Part shown: piece by piece, positions 15,278-23,829 of the stretch
Layout: each line of letters begins with the position of its first letter
Position numbering within the stretch: the stretch's first letter is position 1
Assembly: GCA_020849625.1 (NCBI GenBank)
Contig: JADLFV010000122.1
Span: forward strand, 1-38,282
DNA length: 38,282 bases
Direction: 5' to 3'
From: Phycisphaeraceae bacterium
GTDB taxonomy: Bacteria > Planctomycetota > Phycisphaerae > Phycisphaerales > Phycisphaeraceae
Position numbers and translations under genes: made by a program
Notes under the pieces: model-generated
The model's input: the letters and a program-made list of their open reading frames with translations, nothing else
Told to the model about the DNA's origin: nothing
Databases searched by the model: none

Positions 15278-17209
15278 ATGACCGCCACCTACACCGCTAA
15301 AGACATCGACGTTTTGGAAGGCCTCGAGCCGGTGCGCAAGAGGCCCGGCATGTACATCGGCGGCGTCAGCAGCGCCGGGCTGCACCATCTGGTCTGGGAA
15401 ATCCTCGACAACAGCATCGACGAGGCGATGAACGGCCACGCCTCGCAGATCACCGTCACCCTCCACGCCGAGGCCAACAGCGTCACCATCGCTGACAACG
15501 GCCGCGGCATCCCTGTTGACCTGCATCCCCGCCACAAAAAGCCCGCGCTGGAAATCATCCTCACTACCCTCCATGCCGGCGGCAAGTTCGATCAGAAGCA
15601 CGGCAGCTACAAAACCTCCGGCGGGCTGCACGGCGTCGGCGCTTCGGTCGTCAACGCCCTGTCCGCGCAACTGACCGCCACCGTGCTGCGCGACGGCTAC
15701 GAATACCGCATGGTCTTCAAACGCGGTAAGCCCGTCGGCAAAATGCAGCGAAAAAAATGCTCCGCACGCGGCAGCGGCACCACCATCTTTTTCCACCCCG
15801 ATGCCCAGATCTTTCCCCGCATCGTCTTCGACCCCGCGGTCATCCGCGAACGCTTGGAAGTGGCCAGCTATCTGCATCGCGGCGTGCGCATTCATTTCGT
15901 CAACGAGGGTGACGGCGAAAAAGTCACCTTCCATCACGAGGAAGGCCTCGTTCAGTACCTGGCCAAACTGGTCAAGCAGCGCAATGTCAAACCCGTGCAC
16001 GAAACGGCCTACGCGCTCTCGAAGGACGCTAATGGCGAAGGAAAAGTCGAGCTGGTGCTGCACTGGACCGAATCCACCGACGAGCACGTGCGCAGTTATG
16101 TCAACGGCATCCCGACAACTTCCGGGGGCACGCACGAGGCTGGGCTGCGCGGCGGACTGACCAAGGCGGTGCGCAACTACATCGAAACGCACAACCTTCA
16201 GCCGCGCGGCGTCAACATCGCCTCCGAGGACATCCGCGAAGGCATCGTGGCCGTGCTGTCGGTGTTCATCAGCGATCCACAGTTCCAAGGCCAGACCAAG
16301 GACCGCCTGAACAACCCCGAATTGCAGGCCATCGTTGACGGCCTGGTGCGCCAGAACGTCGAGCACTGGCTCAACCATAACCAGTCGATCGCCGAGTCGA
16401 TCGTGGCCCGCATCATTCTGGCCGCCCGCGCCCGTGAAGCATCGCGGGCCGCATCCGCATCCATCTCGCGCAAGAGCGCCATTTCCGCAGGGCGATTGAA
16501 TCTTCCGGGCAAATTAGCCGACTGCACCAGTCCCAACCGCAGCGATTCGGAGCTGTTCATCGTTGAAGGCGACTCGGCCGGCGGCAGCGCCAAGCAGGGC
16601 CGCGACCGCGCCCATCAGGCCATCCTGCCCCTGCGCGGCAAGGTGCTCAACACCGAGGGTATTTCGCTCTCGAAAGTGCTGGATAACAAGGAGCTTTCCG
16701 ACCTGCTGACCGCCCTGGGCTGCGGCGCGGGCAAGGACTTCGACCTGTCGCGCCTGCGCTACCAGCGGCTGATCCTGCTGGCTGACGCTGACAGTGACGG
16801 GCACCACATCACCACTTTGCTGCTGACGTTTCTCTATCGTCACGTGCCGCAGTTGATCCGCGAGGGCAAAGTTTTTCTGGCTGTGCCTCCGCTGTATCGG
16901 GTGGACATCGGCAAGCAGACCTTCTGGGCTGCCGACGACGCTGACCGCGATCGCATCCTCAAGCAGCAGGGCAAGTCCGACGCATCATCGAAAGTTGATA
17001 TCACGCGCTTCAAAGGCCTGGGTGAGATGAACCCGAAGGTTTTGTGGGAGACGACGCTGAATCCCAAAACCCGCCGCCTGCTGCGGGTGGAGATCGCCGA
17101 CGCCCTGGAGACGGACCGCGTGATCGAAGAGCTGATGGGCAAGGATCCGTCGGCCCGCTTCAATTTCATCATGGAGCGGGCTGAGGAGGCGGAAGAGCTG
17201 GACGTGTGA
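15278..17209 (+). CDS. parE: Topoisomerase IV subunit B (ParE)
   Basis: ATPase subunit partnering ParC; 643 residues, the size of ParE. GHKL ATP-binding blocks are visible: [21 protein letters not shown] and [16 protein letters not shown]. The TOPRIM region carries [19 protein letters not shown] and [11 protein letters not shown]. ParE rather than GyrB is favoured by the close match of LPGKLADCT, the [20 protein letters not shown] block and [17 protein letters not shown] to the ParE pattern, and by the ParC-type partner. GGAG lies 8 nt before the ATG at 15278. In the conserved T-x-GGTHE segment the codons contain a perfect ACTTCCGGGGG copy (16118-16128) without any change in protein length. 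Confidence 0.9.
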   Translation: MTATYTAKDIDVLEGLEPVRKRPGMYIGGVSSAGLHHLVWEILDNSIDEAMNGHASQITVTLHAEANSVTIADNGRGIPVDLHPRHKKPALEIILTTLHAGGKFDQKHGSYKTSGGLHGVGASVVNALSAQLTATVLRDGYEYRMVFKRGKPVGKMQRKKCSARGSGTTIFFHPDAQIFPRIVFDPAVIRERLEVASYLHRGVRIHFVNEGDGEKVTFHHEEGLVQYLAKLVKQRNVKPVHETAYALSKDANGEGKVELVLHWTESTDEHVRSYVNGIPTTSGGTHEAGLRGGLTKAVRNYIETHNLQPRGVNIASEDIREGIVAVLSVFISDPQFQGQTKDRLNNPELQAIVDGLVRQNVEHWLNHNQSIAESIVARIILAARAREASRAASASISRKSAISAGRLNLPGKLADCTSPNRSDSELFIVEGDSAGGSAKQGRDRAHQAILPLRGKVLNTEGISLSKVLDNKELSDLLTALGCGAGKDFDLSRLRYQRLILLADADSDGHHITTLLLTFLYRHVPQLIREGKVFLAVPPLYRVDIGKQTFWAADDADRDRILKQQGKSDASSKVDITRFKGLGEMNPKVLWETTLNPKTRRLLRVEIADALETDRVIEELMGKDPSARFNFIMERAEEAEELDV

Positions 17210-17311
17210 TACTTTGGGGTCATAAAATGACACGGTGCAGCAATGATCCATCAGAATTCACATCACGTAGCCGCCTATGACGCCCGGTTAACGAATGAAG
17301 GGGGCTTTGCC

Positions 17312-17926
17312 ATGGCCGAAGCGGGTCGATTTTTCGATCAGGACAGTGCCGTACATCGGGCGATTCACCGCCTGGGCCGTCGGCTGGCTGACCTGAATGT
17401 AGATTACGCCATTGCGGGCGGCATGGCCGCGGTCGTGCACGGCTATCAGCGCACCACGGTCGATGTTGACGTGCTGGTGACGCGCGCTGACTTAACGAAA
17501 ATCCACGACGCCCTCGATGGCTTGGGCTACGTCCCGCCCTTCGCCGGCAGCAAGAACCTGCGCGATGTCGAGGACGGCGTCCGCATCGAGTTCCTCATCA
17601 CCGGCGAATTCCCCGGCGACGGCAAACCCAAACCCGTCGCCTTCCCCGACCCCCGGAAGTCAGACCCCCGCCCCCGGAAGTCGCAAGCTGACATCACGAT
17701 CGAGCGGGACGGCATCCGCTTTCTCGCCCTCGTGCCCCTGATCGAACTGAAGCTGGCCTCCGGCATGACCCACCCCGGCCGGCTCAAAGACCTGGCCGAC
17801 GTGCAGGAGTTGATTCGCATCCGCCAGCTTGACAAATCCTTCGCTGAAAAGCTCAACCCCTACGTGCGCGACAAATACGCCGAGTTGCTGTCAGGAGTGC
17901 GGGAGAACCCATCCGAAGATCATTAG
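17312..17926 (+). CDS. Nucleotidyltransferase-fold protein with repeat insertion
   Basis: A 204-residue protein of the nucleotidyltransferase superfamily, akin to AbiEii/MNT-like antitoxins. It shows AIAGGMAAVVHGYQR followed by TTVDVDVLV (Asp51, Asp53), the metal-binding pair. The start at 17312 follows GAAGGGGG with a 7-nt gap; the frame from 17243 adds 23 residues without such a site. Residues of about 113-125 (DPRKSDPRPRKS) come from two CCCCCGGAAGT copies in tandem. They separate the strand KPVAFPDP from DITIERDGIRFLAL. The catalytic half is intact. No HEPN partner adjoins it. It is convergent with the next gene. Confidence 0.8.
   Translation: MAEAGRFFDQDSAVHRAIHRLGRRLADLNVDYAIAGGMAAVVHGYQRTTVDVDVLVTRADLTKIHDALDGLGYVPPFAGSKNLRDVEDGVRIEFLITGEFPGDGKPKPVAFPDPRKSDPRPRKSQADITIERDGIRFLALVPLIELKLASGMTHPGRLKDLADVQELIRIRQLDKSFAEKLNPYVRDKYAELLSGVRENPSEDH
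17650..17681. repeat. Two in-frame CCCCCGGAAGT copies
   Basis: Perfect copies at 17650-17660 and 17671-17681, 21 bp apart. The 21-bp spacing keeps the reading frame. They lie in the linker after the conserved KPVAFPDP strand of the nucleotidyltransferase gene. Confidence 0.88.
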
Positions 17927-17968
17927 GATTCGAGAATCACTGCCATGCGGCTGCTCCTTTGACTCTCG

Positions 17969-18481
17969 TTATTGATTGTTTTCCTGGCGCACCTGTTTGA
18001 TCGCCCGCAGGTGCAGCAGGGATTCGCGGTCTATCGAGCGGTTGATGTGCTCCTTGATGCGGATCAGGTCGTCGAGGCTGATGACTTTTACGTCGTGGCC
18101 GGCAATTTCCATTGTGACGGCGTTCCTGATGATGTCGTCGTACCCGCCGAGAGGCTCAACGTATCCGAGAAGATCTATGGCACGGAGCGTTGTGTCAAAC
18201 GTAAAGTTGCTGCCATTGTGGATGGTCCGGGCGTCGGCATGAAACGGCAAATCAGGTGGCGCGCCGCGTAACGACGGTTGCAGCGGTTTCAATGCTTCCG
18301 AAAGGCGATTGCAGTTTTCAGGAGTACGCTCGTAGCAGAGATCTATGTCGTATGTGGGGCGAGCGCTGCCATACAGGGCCTCGGCCATGCCGCCAATGAT
18401 GATGAACTTGACACCGTGCGCCGCAAATAATTGCACGACCCGCTCAAGCCGACTTTGAATGGTGCTTTCGTCCAATTTCAA
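17969..18481 (-). CDS. Nucleotidyltransferase-fold protein
   Basis: A 170-residue protein of the nucleotidyltransferase superfamily. The signature is IIGGMAEALYGSARPTYDIDL, with Gly30-Gly31 and Asp45/Asp47. Such stand-alone proteins are often antitoxin-like or of unknown substrate. The start at 18481 overlaps the upstream small gene by 38 bp, so the two are surely one transcription unit and may form a pair. No RX4H motif is present in the partner, so this is not a classical MNT-HEPN module. The C-terminus is helical (IRIKEHINRSIDRESLLHLRAIKQ). It is convergent with the gene ending at 17926; the 42 bp between them hold nothing I recognise. Confidence 0.8.
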   Translation of the reverse strand: MKLDESTIQSRLERVVQLFAAHGVKFIIIGGMAEALYGSARPTYDIDLCYERTPENCNRLSEALKPLQPSLRGAPPDLPFHADARTIHNGSNFTFDTTLRAIDLLGYVEPLGGYDDIIRNAVTMEIAGHDVKVISLDDLIRIKEHINRSIDRESLLHLRAIKQVRQENNQ

Positions 18482-18662
18482 TCAGCCTCAGAATATCATC
18501 AGCGTACTGTTCGGCACATCGCACCCGCTGCGTCGGGGTCAACTTCAGGTTAGCTCGGATCAGCGACAAGTCGATGCCGTCGGCGTTCTGCTCCGGGAAC
18601 GTGGGCCGGGGGCAGGGACGCTTGAGAATCTCATCCAGCGTATAGTCGTGCGGGTCGGACAT
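18444..18662 (-). CDS. Small partner protein of the nucleotidyltransferase
   Basis: A 72-residue protein, MSDPHDYTLDEILKRPCPRPTF at its start and RCAEQYADDILRLIEIGRKHH near its end. It looks conserved in style (LSLIRANLKLTPTQRV is a clear amphipathic block) but I do not know its function. It overlaps the downstream nucleotidyltransferase gene by 38 bp. That arrangement resembles small toxin-antitoxin or substrate-adaptor pairs. A toxin role is only a guess. Confidence 0.65.
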   Translation of the reverse strand: MSDPHDYTLDEILKRPCPRPTFPEQNADGIDLSLIRANLKLTPTQRVRCAEQYADDILRLIEIGRKHHSKSA

Positions 18663-18685
18663 AGCATCATTATAGACTTTGTGGC

Positions 18686-18719
18686 CGCCCTCACCCCAGC
18701 CCTCTCCCAGGGCGAGAGG
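18686..18719. repeat. GC-rich REP-like palindrome, second copy
   Basis: Reverse-orientation copy of the repeat at 13613. On the minus strand it shows CCTCTCGCCC-TG-GGAGAGG followed by a GGGGTGAGGGC block. It lies just downstream of the gspF stop and may help end that transcript. A CTTCCGGGGG motif follows at 18737. Confidence 0.65.
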
Positions 18720-18752
18720 TAGAAAAACCGTGCCCTCTTCCGGGGGCGGAGG

Positions 18753-20021
18753 TCAGCCCTTGGCCATGACGCGGCCGATGGTGAAGATCGGCAGCAACAG
18801 TGCGATGGCCACGAAGCCCACGATCAGGCCCATGGCGGCGACCATGGCCGGCTCGATGAACTGCGTCACCGTTTTGACCTGCTGCTCGAAATCGCTTTCG
18901 GTGAAGTCAGCGATCTTTTCCATCACGGGGGCGAGGCGGCCGGACTTTTCGCCGCTGTAAACCATCTGGCTGACCGAGCGCGGCACCAGCGAACTGGCGA
19001 ACAGGCCGTCGGAAAGCTGCGAGCCGTGCTTGAGCTTGTCGGTCACGTCATCCCAGAGTTGCTCGTAAAAATGGTTGGCGGTGACGGCCCGGGAGATGTG
19101 CACCATGTCGAGGATGGGCACGCCGGCGGCGATCATGGTGCCCATGGTGCGGGTGGCGCGGCTGATGTAGAGCTTGTTGAACAGCGGGCCCAGCAGCGGC
19201 GCGTGCAGCTTGGCGTAGTCCAGGCCGCGCCGGCCGGAAGCGGTGCCGCGGATCATGAGAATTGCGACCACCAGCGCCGCCACGGCCCCCACCACCCACG
19301 GCCAGTGATGGATCATCGTGTTGCTGAGCGTCATTAGAATCTGCGTGGGCAGCGGCAACGCGCTGTCGCGCGTCTGGTATATCGCGGCGAACTTCGGCAG
19401 CACGAACGTCAGCAGAAACACCGTCACCGCCACCAGCATCAGGAACATGAAACAGGGATAAATCAAAGCCCCGCGCACCTTCTTGACGATGGCCTGCTCG
19501 CGGGACAGGTAGCTGGAGACGCGGTCGAGCATCTCGCCCATGGTGCCGGACGCTTCGCTGGCTTTCATCAGTGAGATCATCACGGGCGGAAAGACCTTGG
19601 GATGCTGGTTCAGCGCGGTGGAAAAATCGCTGCCGGCATTGACACGATCGGCCACGTCGTCCAGCACGTCGCGGAAGTTGAGGTTGACGCACTGCTGGGC
19701 GATGCAGTGCAGGGCTTCGCTCATGGGCACGCCGGTGTCGATCATCACCGCCATCTGGTGTGCGAAGGTAATCACGTCATCACGCCTGATGCGCATACGC
19801 TTGCCCGCCACCGCGCCTCCGCTGCCGGAGGTGGTGGTCGTTGTGGCTGAGGAGGTGGAACGACCGGCAGCAGCGGCGGATTCCCGAGCAGGGGACAGAT
19901 CCACCACGAACTTGCCCTCGCCGCGCAGAATAGCGCCGGCTTCTTCCAGTGAAGCGGCATTCACCACGCCGGTGCTCAGTTCGCCGTTGCCGGATCGGAC
20001 TTTGTAGTTGAAGCGACTCAT
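18753..20021 (-). CDS. gspF: Type II secretion/type IV pilus inner-membrane protein GspF (PilC)
   Basis: Polytopic inner-membrane platform protein of 422 residues that couples the assembly ATPase to pseudopilin insertion. It shows the two GspF domains. The first (about 80-200) includes FAHQMAVMIDTGVPMSEAL and ends in the membrane segment FMFLMLVAVTVFLLTFVLPKF. The second (about 280-405) starts RTMGTMIAAGVPILDMVHI and ends in AMVAAMGLIVGFVAIALLLPIF. A Ser/Thr-rich linker (near residues 50-70) precedes the first domain. It is the last gene of the minus-strand secretion cluster, 39 bp after gspE. Confidence 0.95.
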   Translation of the reverse strand: MSRFNYKVRSGNGELSTGVVNAASLEEAGAILRGEGKFVVDLSPARESAAAAGRSTSSATTTTTSGSGGAVAGKRMRIRRDDVITFAHQMAVMIDTGVPMSEALHCIAQQCVNLNFRDVLDDVADRVNAGSDFSTALNQHPKVFPPVMISLMKASEASGTMGEMLDRVSSYLSREQAIVKKVRGALIYPCFMFLMLVAVTVFLLTFVLPKFAAIYQTRDSALPLPTQILMTLSNTMIHHWPWVVGAVAALVVAILMIRGTASGRRGLDYAKLHAPLLGPLFNKLYISRATRTMGTMIAAGVPILDMVHISRAVTANHFYEQLWDDVTDKLKHGSQLSDGLFASSLVPRSVSQMVYSGEKSGRLAPVMEKIADFTESDFEQQVKTVTQFIEPAMVAAMGLIVGFVAIALLLPIFTIGRVMAKG

Positions 20022-20040
20022 GCGAAGCTCACGGGAACAT

Positions 20041-20056
20041 GCTGACTGAAGTCAGC
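20041..20056. repeat. Short palindrome between gspE and gspF
   Basis: GCTGACT-GA-AGTCAGC, a 7-bp stem with a 2-nt loop, in the 39-bp gap between gspE and gspF. It may be a dispersed intergenic palindrome or an RNA hairpin tuning gspF expression. Confidence 0.6.
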
Positions 20057-20060
20057 ACGC

Positions 20061-21812
20061 CTACATGGCGGTGGCGGTCAGCAGTTCCTCAACGGTGGTC
20101 AGGCCGGCCTTGATCTTGTCCAGGCCGTCCTGGCGCAGGGTGGTGTAACCGGTTCCGCTGCGTGCCAGTTGGCGCAGCTCCTGCAGTGTGGCGCCGCGGC
20201 TGATGGCATCCAGCGATTCGTCATCGGGGATGTACAGTTCATAGACGCCGAGGCGCCCGCTGTAGCCGGTGTTGCGGCAGCGTTTGCAGCCGGTGCCCTG
20301 ATAAATGGTCTCCACGGGTGGACCACCATCAGCCAGGCGGTCGAGGGTGTTGCGGGTGGCGGTGTCGATAGGCGCGATGTCCTTGCACTCGGGGCAGACC
20401 TTGCGCACCAGGCGCTGAGCCAGCACGCCGCGCACGGAGGCGGCCGTCAGATAGCTCTCGACGCCCATGTTGGTCAATCGGGTGACCGCGGAGACGGCAT
20501 CGTTGGTGTGCAGGGTGGAGAGCACCATGTGGCCGGTGAGGGCCGCCTGTGTGGCGATGCGTGCGGTCTCCTGGTCGCGGATTTCGCCCAGCATGATGAT
20601 GTCGGGGTCCTGCCGCAGCAGGGAGCGCAGGGCGTTGGAGAAGTTGAAGCCCGCGCGTTCGTTGACCTGGAACTGGTTGACGCCGATGATGTTCTGCTCG
20701 ACGGGGTCTTCGACCGTGGAGATGTTGACATCTTCGGTGTTGATGGCGTTGAGCGCGGCGTAGAGCGTGGTCGATTTGCCCGAGCCGGTGGGCCCGGTGA
20801 CCAGGACGATGCCGTTGGGCATGTTGATGAGATTGCGCCACGATTCGAGCATGGGATAGCTGAAGCCCAGTTTGTCGAGGCTGACGAGGCTGTTGCGCTT
20901 GTCGATGATGCGCATGACGACCTTTTCACCGAACTTGCCGGGCAGAGTGGAGACGCGCAGATCGACCTGGTTGCGATCGATGATGACGGTGATGGCGCCG
21001 TCCTGGGGCACGCGGCGTTCGGAGATATCAAGGCCGGCCATGATCTTGATGCGGCTGACCAGGGCGGGCAGCAGGCCGTGAGGCGGGCGCATCTTTTCGT
21101 ACAACCGGCCGTCCACGCGGTAGCGCACGCGCACGGCGTTTTCATCCGGCTCAATGTGGATGTCGCTGGCCGCCTCCTGCACCGCCATGTAGATCAGGTA
21201 GTTGGCCAGCTTGATGACCGGCGAATCACCCGCCATGTTCTCCAGGTCGCTCAGGTCAGCGAACTGGGCTTCGATGACGGTGACCTCCGTGTTCTGAAGG
21301 TCGTTGACCAGTTCATCGATGACGAAGGCATCGTTGCCGACGCGGTTGTGGATGGCGTGGATGGTGGCGTCGATGTCCTTGACTGTGGCGCACACCACCT
21401 GCACGCTGCTGCTGGTGATCCGCTCGACTTCCTCGATCAGAAAGACGTTGGACGGCTCGGGTATGGCCAGGGTCAGCTTGCCCTCGACCAGGAACAGCGG
21501 CAGGACGTGATTCTTCTCGATGAATTCGCGCGGCAGAATCTCCACGCACTTGCCGTCCACCAGGCGCGGGGTCAGATGCACGAAAGGCACGCCGTAGGCC
21601 TCGGCCAGCACTTCCATGACCTGCTGCTCGCTGACGAACTCCAGCTCGACGAGCACTTCGCCCAGCAGCTTCTTGTGACCGCGGTTGCGCTGAAAGGCCA
21701 GGGCCTGTTCGATCTGCTCCTCGCTGACCAGGCCGTGCTCCAGCAGCAGATCGCCCACGCGCAGGTTGCGCGTTGGTGCGGAGGCCATCGGATTGCCAGT
21801 CGATTCCGTCAT
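20061..21812 (-). CDS. gspE: Assembly ATPase GspE (PilB) with MshEN-type N-domain
   Basis: Cytoplasmic hexameric ATPase of 583 residues powering pseudopilus assembly. Walker A is GPTGSGKS at 340-347, and Walker B lies in DPDIIMLGE with the following EIRDQETA. The HMVLSTLHTNDA His-box is present. A CPEC (473/476) and CKRC (509/512) zinc pair occurs as in GspE/PilB. Residues 18-41 fit the first MshEN c-di-GMP-binding repeat (Arg18, Gly20, Gly27, Leu38, Gln41 at the expected spacing). A weaker second repeat follows from about residue 48, with Glu in place of its second Gly. The start at 21812 lies 4 bp after the STAS gene stop; the ATG at 21788 is an alternative. Its neighbour is an HD-GYP phosphodiesterase. 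Confidence 0.95.
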   Translation of the reverse strand: MTESTGNPMASAPTRNLRVGDLLLEHGLVSEEQIEQALAFQRNRGHKKLLGEVLVELEFVSEQQVMEVLAEAYGVPFVHLTPRLVDGKCVEILPREFIEKNHVLPLFLVEGKLTLAIPEPSNVFLIEEVERITSSSVQVVCATVKDIDATIHAIHNRVGNDAFVIDELVNDLQNTEVTVIEAQFADLSDLENMAGDSPVIKLANYLIYMAVQEAASDIHIEPDENAVRVRYRVDGRLYEKMRPPHGLLPALVSRIKIMAGLDISERRVPQDGAITVIIDRNQVDLRVSTLPGKFGEKVVMRIIDKRNSLVSLDKLGFSYPMLESWRNLINMPNGIVLVTGPTGSGKSTTLYAALNAINTEDVNISTVEDPVEQNIIGVNQFQVNERAGFNFSNALRSLLRQDPDIIMLGEIRDQETARIATQAALTGHMVLSTLHTNDAVSAVTRLTNMGVESYLTAASVRGVLAQRLVRKVCPECKDIAPIDTATRNTLDRLADGGPPVETIYQGTGCKRCRNTGYSGRLGVYELYIPDDESLDAISRGATLQELRQLARSGTGYTTLRQDGLDKIKAGLTTVEELLTATAM

Positions 21813-21815
21813 GGT

Positions 21816-22151
21816 TCAGCGCAGGCTTCTGACCGCCTCCTCCACGTCATCGCAACAGGTGAAGCGCCCGGAAAGCCGAGTGATCGCCAGTATCTTGCGC
21901 ACCGTTTCCTGGCAGGCTGCCAGACGCACCTGGCCCAGTTGGGTCACCGATTCCTCCTGCAGCCACAGCAGCGTCTCCAGGCCCTTGGAGTCGATGAACT
22001 CGGTCTGCCCCAGGTCCAGCACGAAGTCGCATATCTTCTTATCCATGCGCTCGATCACCGCCTTGCGCAGCGGATCGACGTCGTCCGCGGTGATTTCGCC
22101 GCGAATCGCCAGCACGCTCATCCGCTCGTGATCGTCGAACTTCACCTTCAT
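21816..22151 (-). CDS. STAS-domain protein
   Basis: A 111-residue single STAS domain of the anti-sigma-factor antagonist type (SpoIIAA-like). These cytoplasmic proteins bind a partner kinase or regulator and are switched by phosphorylation of one Ser. The conserved block is TEFIDSKGLETLLWL, with Ser55 at the phospho-site position. No cognate HPK/RsbW-type kinase is in the window, so its partner is unknown. The ATG overlaps the HD-GYP stop (ATGA), which ties the two together. It lies directly before gspE. Confidence 0.88.
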   Translation of the reverse strand: MKVKFDDHERMSVLAIRGEITADDVDPLRKAVIERMDKKICDFVLDLGQTEFIDSKGLETLLWLQEESVTQLGQVRLAACQETVRKILAITRLSGRFTCCDDVEEAVRSLR

Positions 22152-23803
22152 ACCGCCTGCTCTCCCTGGCTGGTTTCCCAGCGCTGGTGCTTGCGGATCA
22201 TCTTGAAGTACGGCTCAAAATCGAGCTGCACGAAGCGCTCGGCCAGCTCGGGATCAAACTGCGACCCGGCGCAGAGGCGGATCTCGTCCAGCACCTGCTC
22301 GTGCTCCATGGCCCGGCGATAGGTGCGGTCGCTGCTCATGGCGTCGAAGGAATCCGCCAGGCAGATCAGCCGCCCGAACAGGGGAATATCGGTTCCGGAA
22401 AGTCGGCTCGGATAGCCGCAACCGTCCCAGCGCTCGTGGTGATACAGCACCCCCGGCAGCAGATCGCTCATCTGGCGGATGTCATGGAGAATGTGATTGC
22501 CGATGTCCGGGTGGCGCTTGATCTGGTCGAACTCCGCGTCGGTCAGCCGGCCCGGCTTGCACAACACCGCTTCGGGCACGCCGATCTTGCCCACGTCATG
22601 CACCAGGCCGCTCAGATACACGCGGTCCGTCGTGGCGGCGTCCAGCCCGGCGGCTTCGGCCAGCTTGCGGCTCATCAGGGCCACGCGCTCGGAGTGGCCG
22701 CGGGTGTAGCTGTCCTTGGCGTCGATGGCGCTGGTCAGGGCGTGCAGCGTGCCCATGAACATCGACTGCAGATCCTCGAACAGCATCTTGTTTTCGAGGA
22801 AGATGGTCAGGCTTCCGGCCAGCGAGTTGCAAAGCTTGCTATCGACGGTGGTGATCTGATCGGCGCCCTGCTTGTCACCGCCGAAGAGCACGCCCAGCAC
22901 CTGGGTCTCGGTGCGCAGGGGAATGACCAGCATGTTGCGGCAGAAGCGGGCGGCCGCGACCACTTGCGAGGCCGCGGCGTCGTCGATGATGATCGGCTCG
23001 GCGCTGCGCTGCCAGCGGGCCAGTTCGATCAGGCTGCGGCCGACCTCGTGGAAGGCCTCATCGTCGCCGTCCACCGCCCCCGCGCTGAAAACCTGCCCCG
23101 CCAGATCTTCCATGCGCGGATCGTCGTCGATCAACTGCAGGGCCATCCACTTGAGATTGACCACCTCGCACAGATCGGCGCAGGCCTCGACGAAGAAATC
23201 GCGCGAAGGGTGATCCACCGTCATGCTGGCCGACAGCTTGTAGAGCAGACTCAATTCCTCGTAGGAACTGGTCAGCTCGCGACTGAGCGTCTCCAGGTCG
23301 TTGACGCGGCGGCCGATCTGCTGATGATCTTCGTGCAGCCACTGCAAGATCGCCGCCAGGCGCTGCGTTTCGCCCATGCCCACCAGGTGGCGGCTGTCAA
23401 TGCGGGTCAACGTCGCGGTCAGGTCCAGACGGTGCGCATCACAGACCTGGCGCAACTGCTCGCTGGTCAGCAGTTCGGGGCTCAGCAGCAGCACGGCATT
23501 GAGCGTGTGCGCCTCCTGCTGCTCGCTGCGGCGTCGCTGCAAGCGCGGCAACACCGCCAGGTGCACGCCCGGCCAGACCTCGCACACGGTGGCTGATTCC
23601 TGCTGACTCAACTGTGACCACAACTGAGCCGCCAGCCGCTCGAACAGCGGCGACTGAATCACGATCTGTTCGATCCAGCGCAGTGTGCCGATCGGCGTGG
23701 CCCGGCCGTCGGGCGTCAGACGCAACTGCGTCAGGCCCAGTTCGCGCAGACGATCGCCCAGGCGAGTGAGCTTGGGGTCGAGTATGGATGCCGCCTGAAT
23801 CAT
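22148..23803 (-). CDS. GAF plus HD-GYP cyclic-di-GMP phosphodiesterase
   Basis: A 551-residue signalling protein. The N-terminal 180 residues are unassigned. A short helical segment and a GAF-like domain (about 190-345) follow. The HD-GYP domain occupies about 355-530. Catalytic features are intact: HSERVALMSRKLAEAAG, His402-Asp403 (HDVGKIG), His455 (HHERWDG) and GYP at 462-464. HD-GYP enzymes hydrolyse c-di-GMP to GMP. No membrane segment is seen, so it should be cytoplasmic. It is translationally coupled to the STAS gene and preceded 26 bp upstream by a receiver protein. Confidence 0.92.
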   Translation of the reverse strand: MIQAASILDPKLTRLGDRLRELGLTQLRLTPDGRATPIGTLRWIEQIVIQSPLFERLAAQLWSQLSQQESATVCEVWPGVHLAVLPRLQRRRSEQQEAHTLNAVLLLSPELLTSEQLRQVCDAHRLDLTATLTRIDSRHLVGMGETQRLAAILQWLHEDHQQIGRRVNDLETLSRELTSSYEELSLLYKLSASMTVDHPSRDFFVEACADLCEVVNLKWMALQLIDDDPRMEDLAGQVFSAGAVDGDDEAFHEVGRSLIELARWQRSAEPIIIDDAAASQVVAAARFCRNMLVIPLRTETQVLGVLFGGDKQGADQITTVDSKLCNSLAGSLTIFLENKMLFEDLQSMFMGTLHALTSAIDAKDSYTRGHSERVALMSRKLAEAAGLDAATTDRVYLSGLVHDVGKIGVPEAVLCKPGRLTDAEFDQIKRHPDIGNHILHDIRQMSDLLPGVLYHHERWDGCGYPSRLSGTDIPLFGRLICLADSFDAMSSDRTYRRAMEHEQVLDEIRLCAGSQFDPELAERFVQLDFEPYFKMIRKHQRWETSQGEQAV

Positions 23804-23829
23804 GACAAACCATCACGGCCGACTGAAGA

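Noticed and set aside
20169..22322. Plus-strand frame of 717 codons opposite gspE
   Set aside because: Antisense shadow; gspE on the other strand has Walker motifs and zinc cysteines.
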